Shown here piece after piece: positions 35,736-46,779 of a stretch of DNA of 64,000 nt. A model generated the notes under the pieces. That model searched no databases, had not been told where the DNA came from, and saw only the letters and a list, made by a program, of their open reading frames with translations. The position numbers were made by a program, and so were the translations under genes. Origin of the DNA: Lunularia cruciata (Eukaryota > Streptophyta > Marchantiopsida > Lunulariales > Lunulariaceae); assembly GCA_948567375.1 (NCBI GenBank), contig OX419760.1:12152001-12216000 (forward strand), in the 5' to 3' direction. The first letter of the stretch is position 1; the number at the start of each line of letters is the position of its first letter.

Positions 35736-38700
35736 AGTTTAGGATTTTTAGCTTTTTAGGGTTTAGAGTGATCATTGTACATTGAGAGTGATGGGTTGTG
35801 AATTTTCATTTCCAATCTCTTGGTTTTCATGATTAAATTCCATGGGAATTTAGTTTGAAAATTTTGGAGATGGAAATTGAAAGTTATGAGAGTTTATAGA
35901 TTTTAGGGTTTGGAGAGATTGTTTTCTTATGTGAGTTGGGATGTGAGGGGTTGTGGTTTTGCAGATATGGAGAGATATGGAGAGGAGCAACATGTATTAC
36001 TATCACTATTCTTGTGCTAGCCATGGCTACACCTTCCCATGTGGGGTCGCCTAGAGCGGGTCGAGATACGCCATGCCCGGTGTGTCACTGACGCTTTACT
36101 CGCAAGGGGTAAAGACCCATGTGGGAAGGATGCACAAGGACTATGATTGGATCACTTGGGATGCCCACGTGAGATGAGCGATCACATCGACAGCAGTGAC
36201 ACTCAGGATTACTCACGCTTTGTCTATACCTTCGCTGATTGTTCCAGAGATATTGATCGAGTCGTGGGAGTGGTTAGCTTCTCAGGCGGGTTCCATTTTG
36301 GAGTTATTTGAGACTAGTTTTCCATGTCCACGTCTATTCCATAGGCTAACCCGCACACTCCATGATGAGGCTAGACAGGCTTTTTGCCTATCACTAGATC
36401 GTTTGGCACGTGATCCCTTGGACGAGTTAGCATGGTTCCTATTCCTCCTACTCCTTCGATGGTGTCTTTGTTATGCTAGAGGGGGACGTGCGGGGCATAG
36501 AGAGGTGGCGGTGAGATTTTTTCTATTCCGAGCGGGAGATTGGGCAGCCCTTCAAGAAGAGTCTATTAGGGCTACACGATTTAGGAGACATGCATCACCA
36601 CAGGATACCACAGATTCCACTCGATTACCACGATGTAGGACATTGGGTCAGGCGGGAGAGTTTAGTAGAGCAGCACGAGCGCTACACACTTTGTCTATAG
36701 CGAGTCCTACTGATGAGACCATCTTTTCCTATGCTCATTGCATCCAAGAGCAGTAGAGGGACTACCACTAGAGGTCTTATCGGCCTGAGCAGCCTTTATG
36801 TCTCTATTTGCACAAGCATTGTGCATTGCCCCTCGCCTTTCCTCAGGAGGCTTGTCAGGGATGGTTTATGATACCTTAGAGATTGCTTATAGGCAGATGA
36901 TCCTTCTAGTGGTTTTTCCGAGTTGTTTCAGGTGGCTACAGCAGTAGCGAGAGGAGACATTCCTATGTCTATTAGTCGGGTGTTAGGTGCTAGTTGACTT
37001 CTCGCGATGGAGAAGGACACGGGAGGCATTAGACCTATTGCTATTGGAGAGATCTTTTTGCGTTAGGTCAGTCGTACCATTGTCCTTCAACATTGTTCTC
37101 ACTTTCGACAACACCTTAGTCCACATCAGTTTGGAGTAGCTACACCTGGAGGATGTGAGGCTATATCTCTAGGCATTAGAGCACTCCTAGATATCCATCC
37201 GGAGTGGGTCATCTTACAGGTGGATGTTGAGAATGCTTTTAATAGCATCTCACGTGCATCCATCTTTAGAGAGCTTAGGGAGGCTGGTGGATCCTTGGCG
37301 AGTCTCATTCCTTTTGTGTGGTCTTTTTATGGCTCTCTTGCTTCCCTTTACTACCAGCATGGTGGTTCACAAGAGGGAGTCACCGTCTTGGAGTCAACTA
37401 TTGGTACACGTCAGGGAGATCTTTTGGGGGTGCCCTTATTTGCCATGGCTCACTTTTGAGCTCTCCTATCTACTACTTTGGCCATGCCAGGTTGTGTATT
37501 TTACTCCTTGGCAGATGATACACACATCGTAGGCCCTGTAGATCAGATTAGGCAGGCCTTTGACTACTTGACTACCGAGCTACATCTAGTAGGCTTGGGA
37601 GTCAAGGTGTCAAAGTGTAGGGCATGGTCCCCTTTAGGTATCCCTCCCCACCTTGAGCTTCCAGAGGGGTGTATCATATCCACAGATGGACTTCGTGTTC
37701 TTGGAGTGCCAGTAGGATTGGAGGATTTTGTCACACGCTTCTTGGACGCTGTCCTTGCAGAGGATGTTCTCCATGTGGATGACCTTCCATTACTAGGAGA
37801 TCCGCAGGTGGCATTTGGTATACTCTCTTCCAATATTGCTCGTCGACCATCCTACCTCATCCATACAGTTCCCCCCTCACCGTCCGAGAGCATTTGATAG
37901 GAGGAGTATGGGAGTCTTTGGTAATATTATTGGACCAGGGACTTTTGAGTGTGTGACAAGGGATTTGGCATGTAGACAAATGGCTCTACCAATCTCATGT
38001 GGTAGGGTTGGCTTACTCTTTATGGAGGAGATGGCACCTATAGCGTTTTTGGGTAGTTGGGCTCTCTCGGCACCACTACTTTCCTCTCATTTTTTGGTTG
38101 CTGATAGGCCGATTTTGGAGACTTGTGTGACAGAGGTGGAGGGAGGAGCCTTTTCTCTCCAGGTGTTATTGCGGCAGACAAGAGATAGTCTATCCCCAAG
38201 AGCACGAGAGGGTTTTCCACCATTTGCTTCACTATTGTCAGATTGGACTAGAGGTTTACAATCTTCCTTGATGGAGCGATAGTGTGAGCATATGCTACAT
38301 TCTCTCTTAGTTGACTCGTCCATTCCTTAGGCTACTAGAGCACGTCTATGCCCTTGCTCCGGCAAGGATGCAGGCTTGTGGATCCTAGCTCGACCGTGCA
38401 TTGGGGCTTTCTGACTCGCACCAACTACTTTCTCTACAGCGATGAGGTTTTGCCTAGGTTTGGTCCACCCAATCTGCATCTTCACTACTCACTTGTGAGT
38501 GTGGTTCTACACTAGATGCAGCGGCGGTCCACATGACACGGTGTCCTTTTGGAGGACAGAGGATAGCTACCCATGATGCCATTAGAGACATAGTGTTTGC
38601 TATGGCATGAGAGAGTGGATACTTGGCTTGGAGGGAGCGTTCATATGCTTTGCAGACGACACGTGTCAGGGCAGACTTATACTTGGTCCGAGATGATTAG

Positions 38701-39245
38701 GTGACAGTAGCGGATGTCGTGGTCACAGGCCCTACACGGGATACAATTTTGGAGGGAGTGATTACCCATCCCCCTGGATGGGCGGCAAGTGCAGCAGCAG
38801 GTTGCAAGGTCTTCCAAGTATAGGGGCATGTAGCGAGGTCACCTCTTTGTTCCTCTAGCCTTGGAGTTATATGGAGCGATGGACACGGCGTTTGACACAT
38901 TTGTTAGGGAGTGCGCGAGAGCTTATCATGTTAGGCGACAGGGGGTACCACTCTCACTCTCATACTTTGTAGCATATTTTAGACAGCGTGTGTCCATTGC
39001 TCTACAGAGTGCAGTGGCTGGTGCAATCCATAGGAGAGCAATCACATTAGGTGATGTTTCTTCGGATGCTCCAGTTGTGTGTAGACCGTACGACTTGCAT
39101 AGCTCGGATATCTTAGGTGCGGTAGGGCAGATTTCTCATACAGACTCTATTGGGGCTTTGCCCCATGTTACACTTTTTGTCTCTCCCTTGTACGGCTTGA
39201 TGGGGTCTTCCCATCCTTCTTTTTTCCTATGCGGTCGCCTTTTAG
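35736..39245 (+). mobile_element. Non-LTR retrotransposon with C2H2 finger, RT, CCHC and REL endonuclease
   Basis: A 3510-bp insertion bounded by perfect 11-bp direct repeats, inside repeat unit copy 2. A 5' leader of about 340 bp is followed by a single broken frame: C2H2 finger, central region, RT, CCHC finger and a restriction-like endonuclease. The 3' end has a small hairpin and conserved words (GATGGGGTCTTCCCATCC, GCGGTCGCC) but no poly(A). This domain order is that of the early-branching REL group (R2, NeSL/Utopia and relatives), not the APE-type L1 or RTE usual in plants. The clade assignment is inferred. Confidence 0.85.
36074..39160 (+). pseudogene. LINE polyprotein pseudogene
   Basis: The frame is kept in pieces. 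The N-terminal finger CPVCH-x-RFTRKG then THVGRMH (36074-36135) spans one frameshift. 36196-36756 carries QAGEFSRAARAL, a motif before RT in such elements. RT (37215-37900) has VDVENAFNSIS, GTRQGDLLG and the catalytic SLADDT (37505-37522; usual YADD). A CECG...HMTRC finger lies at 38494-38544. The endonuclease region has ADVVVTGPTRD (about 38705-38737) and, in another frame, KYRGM...GHLFVPLALELYGA (about 38814-38877). 38861-39157 ends the protein. Other dispersed copies have a TAG stop in the 3' hairpin; this one has TTG. Several stops and frameshifts make it inactive. Confidence 0.82.
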
Positions 39246-39256
39246 ACTTCAAGCAC
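39246..39256 (+). repeat. Target-site duplication, right copy
   Basis: ACTTCAAGCAC, identical to 35725-35735. Confidence 0.92.
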
Positions 39257-39377
39257 AATCAAGCAACTACAAGCAACGACAAGCAAAATCTCATTTAATC
39301 CTAAGTTAACATATTAGACCGGGTGCAGAACATATTCACCCTAAACCAAACACTTTATTAACTCTAAAATGTAATTA

Positions 39378-39810
39378 ATGCATTATGGACACCGAAAAAC
39401 TCAAATTTCTTATTTCTACCAACCACCTTTCATGGAGTTTGCTAATAATAAGAAACTTGGACAGAACTCCGTAGTGGAACTCTTTCTTCCTCCCGCCCGC
39501 ACCCCATATACCCCGGAGTCCATGCCTCGCAATAATCTATATGAAAATATACAGAACTTCATAAAACTATTTCTGAAAGCCCCTATCCTAACACCTCATA
39601 GGGTCTCTTATCACCGTCATCACCGGGGCTGGACATTAGAGAGAACATGCGGTCAAATGATCCTTTGAACGGGTTTAGAAGAGTCCATTCCCCCTGCTGC
39701 TATTTCGGACTTAGCCTCCTCCTCCAACTCGCCGGCAGACCTGCCTGCTGTACATGAACCCGTAGCTACCGGTAGTCCTAGCGGTCTGGCCTAGTTTCGT
39801 AGATCTGAGA
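39378..39810 (+). pseudogene. Unidentified reading-frame remnant in repeat unit copy 2
   Basis: An open frame 39378-39668 ends at one TGA. The same frame then stays open to a TAG near 39793, with Pro/Ser/Ala-rich residues (ESIPPAAISDLASSSN). Its first part (MEFANNKKLGQNSVV, ELFLPPARTPY) is shared with copy 1 at 30350-30430; the rest is not. Codon-like texture suggests a former exon or mobile-element gene. I do not recognise the family. Confidence 0.35.
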
Positions 39811-40894
39811 CCTGACGCAAACTAAGGAATCATCTCCTGTAGATCATTCGGGGATTGCACTGCACATACATATGCAATAGAGTACCACGGTAACCAACCG
39901 AACGGTTACAGTGTATGAATTTTGAAACGCAACTCCTGTAGTACCCAGATCTTTGCACTCCAACTGCATAACTTTACTGTAAACTGTGCATGTTTCAAAT
40001 TAAACTACAACGGACACGCTGAACTGGAACAAGTTTGCCATTAGACAGACACTGCTCTTATGAAGATTACTTCTCTGATCGTTCCATCTTCCTTTATTGT
40101 TCACCGAATAGGCTCTGGGATCTCTGATCACGAATTAGAACCACAGTAGAGTATACAGGAGAACCTGGAGCCATTTCCACCAATCCGCCTTCTTCTTATG
40201 ATCAAAGTACTTGAGTGAAACACGCTTTGGAGTATATGCAGAAGATTTACCAGTACAGTCGATTCTCTCTAATTGTTAGTGCTCTGCAGTAACTCAAGAC
40301 GTAATAATTAATGAGAATAACAATTGAAGAAAGTAGAGAGAATATTAGTCCGCAAATATACCTACTTTCTGAAGCTTTATTGAATGTTCTGTATAGTAAA
40401 AGAATCGTACGACTTACTAGTCTTAAATAGTTAACTCACTTCTTTTGAAACTGTAATTGAATGTCCATGAACTGTAGATTGATTTTGACGTGATTATTTC
40501 CTCAAACCTTCTCGATATCATATCCAGTGAATAGTTATAACTTTAAATAATGGTTGAATGCTTTGCTCAATTCAATTGGTAATAAGTAGGATTACTGATT
40601 GTCTTCTCTAAATTATATCCAATAAATAATCATATCGTTATATAAAAGTTAACTGAATTTACTCAATTAGTGAACAGTAAAAGTATTATTTGGAAGTTCA
40701 CTCTCCCCCTCAATTATGATTATCATGATGTGATTACACATCCAAATCAACATATCTCAAGTGAATAGTCATATTTAAAGTCATGATTAATTAAATTTTA
40801 CGCGAGTCAAGTACTTATGAACAAGATTACTATTGATTCTATTAAAGTTAATAAACACACTGTTAAATTTAAAATTTTAAAATTTTAAATAAGT

Positions 40895-40972
40895 GTGCTC
40901 AGATCAATTAATAAGAATTAAGATACTTTTTAGGTGCTCAGATCAATTAATAAGAATTAAGATACTTTTTAG
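40895..40972. repeat. Perfect 2 x 39-bp tandem duplication
   Basis: GTGCTCAGATCAATTAATAA... begins at 40895 and again at 40934, identical over the unit. A very recent slippage event. Confidence 0.95.
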
Positions 40973-41040
40973 ATAATTTATTTACCTCTTAACAAGTCTT
41001 TTGGAGTGGCTTATTCTCAATGATTGATATTATTAGAGAA

Positions 41041-41133
41041 AAGGGCGACCGTGGAGAAAACACTAAGGATGGGAAGACACAATCAAGCTGTGAGAGGGTG
41101 AGACAAAATAGGTAAAATGAGTCTAAGCCCCAA
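41041..41133 (-). repeat. LINE 3' end fragment, minus orientation
   Basis: The minus strand reads GGGGC-TTA-GACTC (worn hairpin), then GATTGTGTCTTCCCATCC and GGTCGCCC. First of two neighbouring copies. Confidence 0.75.
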
Positions 41134-41153
41134 GTTTATATTATTAATAAAGT

Positions 41154-41243
41154 AGGCGATCGCGTAAGAGAACCGAAGGATGGGAAGACCCCATCAAGCC
41201 GTACAAGGGAGAGAAAAAAAGTAACATGGGGCTAAGCCCCAAT
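41154..41243 (-). repeat. LINE 3' end fragment, minus orientation
   Basis: The minus strand has the intact hairpin GGGGC-TTA-GCCCC followed by CATGTTAC, CTCTCCCTTGTACGG, GATGGGGTCTTCCCATCC and GCGATCGCCT. It is the best-preserved tail and keeps TAG in the hairpin. Confidence 0.88.
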
Positions 41244-42684
41244 ATATTATTTGGACTTCAACTACTGCACCATGGAAAACATTTGACCATGTTCTTGGTA
41301 ACATGCATGCATACTTCTATGTGGTAAGGGCCATAGGGATAAAGCACCCTCAAGGAAACAGAAAGCAAAATAGCAACATTATGGAAGTTATGACGAAAGT
41401 ACTCTAGAGCTTGTAAATGGTCAATTTTGATAGTTTTGGAAGTTTTGTATTTAGGAAACAGTTGCATGTAACCTTTTGGAAGATAGAATTCTCTCGAGGT
41501 AAACCATTCTCAAAAGAACATAATCTTGTGACTATTTTCCTTGATCCCATCCTTCTTGTGTTCTATGAGGCGGCTTTCTTCTTCTCCTTTATCACCGTAC
41601 GTGAGTGCCGTAGCATTTATAGAAAAGAACGATTGGAGAACTAACTTTTAGAGAGAGTCGACTGCAGTCAACATCAACCGATCAAAGAACTCAGTGACTA
41701 ATCATTAGTGAAATCAATGTTGCGTCTTGAAATCGAACTTCTTTTACTGTTGATGAATGTTGCTCTCTAGGGACAAGTATTAGTTCCAGCTCACGTCAAA
41801 AACTTGCGGCACCTACAATTTGGGTCAGCCAATATCATCTCCAGGTGCTATATAAAGCAAGCTTCCCGAGTTACCCAAGGTTGGTTCACACCGATTACTA
41901 CAATGGGCTGGAGGGAAGTGTCGAAGTCATCCAAACTATTTCAAACCAGGAGGTTGCGTGTGCTCTACTTCCCTTTTAGCCAGATACCTCGAACTGCAAA
42001 GTACTGGAAGCGAGGTACACCACAGTTGCATTCAACGTATGTAATGTGGTATACACTTACACCGACTCAAAGTCCGTTAAACATCGTATAATAGGCTTTC
42101 TTTCGATACTCTAGCCAAACGAACTTCAGACCATCCCTTAAAATTCTCATTCCCCATATCTCATATACAGATGACATTCTGAGTTTAGAAATGTGCGAAG
42201 AAGTTTTAAGATCAATCAATCCCTTATATCATGGGAGTATTTATTACAGATTAGAGTTCCATTTACATTTTATGTCAAATTTTGCACATATTTACAAGAC
42301 AACAACAGGCTTGCTGCTTTGTATACAACAGTTCCTTCCTCGCGTCTGGAGTTCGTATCTAGGTTTTCAGCTACAAGTATATAAGAAGGCCAATAATAAA
42401 CCCCTGTACAGTAATAAGTATAAGAAGGCCGCGGTGGATCACAACCAACTAGAAGCTAGAACTATGCCCTCAGACAGATATTTCTGTAAGTTTGCAAAGT
42501 GCTAAAGGATAAAAATCTGCAGAGCAATGTCTAGAACGAAACAAGCTGCAAGCACCTACAGCCTGAACAACTGTGAACCTCATCCTGCAAGGCCACATCA
42601 TGTGGTAGGCCGAAGGGCAATTTACACTATGAGTATGTACAAGCTAGAAAATTTAAGTGGCTTGAAAATTGTTTGGTGGTATCT

Positions 42685-45600
42685 TCATCCAATGTAGGAT
42701 GGTGGTATTTCTATGCCTTGATTTTTCTCTTGTGCGCTTTTGATCTGTGACTTGCTCCTCTTGCGGAAATTCATGAACCAGTTTACCACCTGAAGAAGGC
42801 AAATGTGAGTAGAAAGCAAAGTGATGGAATAAAATTTTCTTATCGAGGACCTTTGGTTGGACTTGCGTCTAGAATCATTCTTGCACATTTCAGTTGGTTC
42901 TGTATTCGTGATTGTTGAGTATGACCATAGCTATAGGTCAATATTGCACGTCTTGCTCTCTACTGTATGTGCTGAAAACTACTCATATGAAAGATGCTAT
43001 GTAACAATTAGGAATCGTTTTCTTCCTACCCAGATGTAGGAGCTATGCCTTGAAACTCCTTGTTACTGCCTGAAGGTTTGAATGTCGTAGGGAACTGTTG
43101 CAATTGAAGGTTGTAGAGGTCTAAACTGCTCCGAGTGATTTACCTGTTCCTGTCGGACTCCCGTTTCTAGCGCTAATTGGTCTCTTTGCGCTTTCGTAGG
43201 ATTCGGATGGTCTAGATGTTCTTTCGCCCATTGCCTGTAGTATGGTCAGCAATTTCATCACTGCGGTACTTGATGAGAGACCAAAACAAACTCAGGGTGA
43301 ACTCCCTTAACATACAGTAACTTAAGCTTCTTACTTAGATCAACGCACATTCTACACATCATATGACTCTTACCTCCTTGCCTAACTATCTAACATAGCA
43401 GGGATATCTGGAATGTGTGTTTATTCTATGTGTGATAGTGGTAGCTACTAAGAATATCCTAAAAGTGGTGTCTACTCTACACTTGATAATTGTAGCTGCC
43501 GAGGAGGTCACATAGGCACCTGAACGTCTCTATTGCCGTTTTTGGTAACCTTTTGGGCTGCCTCTTCCTGGGTTCGTCCTTCAACTTTCTGCTTCTTTCG
43601 TTCTTGAACCAATCGTAGACCTGTTTGGCCAGTTTACAATGTGAAGAAATGCTGAAACAATGGATAGATGAAAGGATTATGCAGAACCAGATGAAAGGGC
43701 AATGTTTGGGCCTATGTAAACAGTCACACTTTACCTGCTGGCTCGTGAGACCCGTACTTCTAGTTATATCGTACACATCCTTCTCGTTTGGGTATTTATC
43801 CTCATGAGTGTTCCACCAATCTCTGTGTAATTTGAAATGTGAAGGGTTTAGAATGGTAAAAGAAATAATCGCAGAAACAGAGACACAAATAGAGTTAGTC
43901 CTATCCCACTTTAAAGTTACTTTGTTTGTAGAGTAAGTAAGGAGGACATTGTCTATTAACCTCAAACAAACCTCATGATCCGCAGTGAGTGAGCCGTGTG
44001 GACGAGCCTTGGCCCTGTTCTTTTCCTTAAATTGCGTCTCAATTTCACCGATCGTTGAGAACTGGTGTCGTCAATATCCGTGAGAAAGCTGCTTGAAGAC
44101 GTTACACTTGACATGTATGATGATAAAGAACCAAGGGACTCCCCCTCTTGTTCTGAGCCGCGCGAGAGGTCACCGTGTCTTGCCATTTTGGTGCTACACT
44201 GAGAAGATAGATATGTAGAGTCCTCAAGCACTTCCGAACAAAGCTCATTGCCTCTCGAGTCAATCACGCCACAATTTTGTTGATATCCGAGTGTTGCATT
44301 TCCAGTCTGTTGTACAAATGAAGAGCCGGTAGACGTTTGCTCGTGTAACGGATTCATGCCCTGCATAGCTTGTTCGTTAGGACAGAGATCAAGTTCTAGT
44401 TGGGCCTCTATGTTCTTCAGTTTTTGTGACTGAAGTAGTCCACCATGATGTGGGTCCTCCAAGAACTCAGAGAAATCTTCAGACAGGTAAGCCTCAAGTC
44501 TTTGTAAAAAATTTGGTTGTCCTTTCAAATGAGGGATATCCCGAACTTCGCAGTTCTCTAGTAATTTATGCCCAAGTTTGAAGTCACTACTCGGTGGACT
44601 ACCCTCAAACCAACACATTAAGAACTGATCATCTTGGGAACAAAGAGGGAGTGCCCGGTCCTGTTCTCGAGGGATAAAATCAGCTCGATCTCCAGGCCCA
44701 GGATGAACTTGATAGGGCGAACTTGATTTTATATCTCCAGATAATGAGTCAACAGTAACAAGATCATCCCACGTTCTTAATTGGGGTCCGTAACCATACG
44801 TAGTTGTCATATCCAGTCCAGAGTATTCTTCCATAGTGCAGTCATGAAATTCTTCGGTTACCGAAGGAGGTATGGAGTCAAAAGTGGTTGCAATCTCCAG
44901 TCCCCTACGGCCCTCCATAATATTGTAATCATCGAACCTCTGTGATCGAGGTGTGAACTTATCCGCAAGTGCGAATGACTCTGTATAGTGGCAGTCAAGC
45001 ACACCCTGAAAATGCGGATATGCGGTGGATGTTTCTGACTCCAAACCTGTAGTTGCCGAACTCATGACCTGGGAAGAGCCTAGACGACTGGAATCGACTA
45101 GGGTGTGCTGGTGATTCAGAGAACCACAAGTGCTTTCTGATACCATTGTTATAGCGGAGACTTCAGTAGTGCAATCATTTAGCGTATCCGTCCTGAACGG
45201 AAAGTACTCCGCAGTTGGACAATCATCTGAGTCGAAACTGTATTCTTCAGTGGGACAATCATATGTATAGAAGGACTCTGAATGAATGTCAAAAGCACGT
45301 GTGGAAGCTGACTCAAATAAGGGTGATGGATGTAACGCATCACCCAGGGTTTGAGGACGAGGTACGAAATCGATGTCTAATTCCGTGAACTGAGAGTACC
45401 ACAGACCATTGCAATTAGTCATGTCCTGAGGCTCAAATAAGCTGGAAGCATAATCAGAGATGTCTTCCGTGGAAAACAAGCAAGTATCTGAACCTGGTAA
45501 CTCAAGGAACCGACAAGATCCTGGAGTATCGCTTCCAACGGTAGTACGTGAAGGAGGAATACAACGATCTGCAGTTATAATTTCTGTTACCTCTGAGTAG

Positions 45601-45770
45601 CAGGAAATGTTCGTATCATCCCATTTTTGGTGTTCCTGTAAGAATGCCCAGTTGACTGCACTGTGAGATCTTGATTCCCTGGTTCGGACAATGTTCTGCG
45701 ATTGGCTCCACTCCAAAGAGGATTCTAATTGCTTTACGAACAAATCCTCCCCAGCAGCCCCACCAGTCAT
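42685..45770 (-). CDS. TALE-type transcription factor with two adjacent homeodomains
   Basis: Five exons on the minus strand: 45770-43972, 43822-43735, 43620-43520, 43234-43144, 42789-42685. All introns are GT-AG (149, 114, 285 and 354 bp). The joined frame is open for 727 residues. The start is the first ATG after an in-frame TGA. Residues 1-577 are acidic and Ser/Thr-rich, with five DC..EEY-like motifs (at 171, 183, 199, 259, 310), perhaps an activation region. No KNOX, ELK, SKY or BELL domain is visible. HD1 (about 584-643) has W633 F634 K635 N636 R638. HD2 (about 647-706) has W697 F698 M699 N700 R702 and the three-residue TALE loop (HLDHPNP). HD1 has a two-residue loop. Both keep Asn51 and the WF-N-R recognition core, so both may bind DNA. 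The tail after HD2 is about 20 residues. Splicing was inferred by eye; an upstream non-coding exon is possible. Confidence 0.85.
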
Positions 45771-46640
45771 GCTTGGATACTTGATGCCCTTGGAAGAGGA
45801 GCAAATTCCTTGTACAACTACGTTGTTTCACCGATGCTTCAAACAATTTCAATTCCTACAATGTGCTATGTGTTTAGGAGGAAACCAAGCAGTGACAGAA
45901 GATATGATTGAGTAGCTGAATTCCAATTTCGATATTTGTAGGTCCACATTTAAGATCTGGTCACGACAATTTCTTGGTTACTCGTCTGTTCTGTCTATGA
46001 CGTGAACCTGGTCATCGATCAGTTGCTCATAAGTGACTAATCAGAAACACAGTCTCCACTCTCGATAAATTCCATACCTCACCTCTTCCCCCGAGCCTCC
46101 TGCCCCCAGATCGGACGTTCAGCAGGATTTAGATTTGGACGTTTAGTAAGTTATTCAAATCCGTCATATGACGTTTAGCAGGTCATCTAAATCCGTCATA
46201 CGGACGTTTAGCAGGTGATGCAAATCCGCCATATGGACGTTTAGCAGGTTATCTTCATCCGTCACAAGTGAACTCCAAAAAGTTACCCCAACTTTAGGGT
46301 TTCGATAATTAAGGGTATTAATTACGGAACCATTAACCTAGTCGGGTTACTTTGCCTTCATGCTACATTTGGTTCATACTTTGGATAAATTAGATAAATA
46401 CAATATACGCTTATGCTTCGGATATATCTATTACGTCTAAATGATCATAGTTAAGTATCCTAAAATGACTGTTTTTGATTTATTTTATAATATTTTAAGC
46501 CATCTCATTCAAGACATGATATGAAGCTAGAAAGAATTGACTCTTATAAATGACTTTCTTCCGAAAACTATTACGGCTTGTGGGAATGAATTGCATCTAA
46601 TAAATACATTACCTTGAATGAATTGCATCCAATAAATACA
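45771..46640. other. Upstream region of the homeodomain gene
   Basis: 5' flank of the minus-strand gene. It contains a GA/CT-poor AT-rich stretch and the minisatellite at 46112-46265. I found no convincing TATA box or further exon. Confidence 0.5.
46112..46265. repeat. Minisatellite of about 33 bp upstream of the homeodomain gene
   Basis: Four to five units of the type GGACGTTTAGCAGGTYATC plus AAATCCGTCATA, with point changes. It lies 340-500 bp upstream of the start codon. Confidence 0.88.
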
Positions 46641-46709
46641 TTACCTTGCTACTGAAAACTAGAAAAAAAGGAGACCAAACAAACAAACGACAATAGAATG
46701 GACAAACGA

Positions 46710-46777
46710 GGTAGAATGGAGCTAGATTCCAATAGTATCGAAAGGAGAAATCTGCCCTATCGCACCTAAGAAAATCT
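46710..46777 (-). repeat. LINE fragment, minus orientation
   Basis: The minus strand reads CTTAGGTGCGATAGGGCAG, then ACTATTGGAATC-TAG-CTCC, matching 39106-39170 of the full element. It keeps TAG in the hairpin. Confidence 0.75.
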
Positions 46778-46779
46778 AC

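Larger units (their letters stand above)
34894..39588 (+). repeat. Repeat unit copy 2, split by the LINE
   Basis: 34894-35735 matches the left part of copy 1 and 39257-39588 matches the right part. The LINE at 35736-39245 sits between, with target duplications. The coding-like phrase reads YQPPFMEFANNKKLGQNSVV then ELFLPPARTPY here. Confidence 0.78.
39811..42684. other. Mostly no recognisable gene; includes 3' flank of the homeodomain gene
   Basis: It holds a 39-bp tandem duplication (40895-40972) and two LINE tails (41041-41243). Open frames at 41417-41644, 41804-42091 and 42191-42505 have no recognisable domains. The part near 42685 is presumably the 3' UTR of the minus-strand gene. Confidence 0.45.

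Noticed and set aside
29320-39588. The two 1.2-kb repeat units as LTRs of one large element
   Set aside because: No TG...CA ends, no primer-binding site or purine tract, and no gag or pol between them.
41804-42505. Plus-strand frames of 95 and 104 codons beyond the 3' end of the homeodomain gene
   Set aside because: No domain, no codon texture, and they lie opposite probable 3' UTR.
43477-43965. 162-codon minus frame across HD1
   Set aside because: It reads through two introns; the GT-AG exons with matching phases give the homeodomain without the inserted residues.
46112-46265. CRISPR array
   Set aside because: Units are contiguous and variable with no unique spacers, and the DNA is eukaryotic. 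The same holds for 16878-16945.
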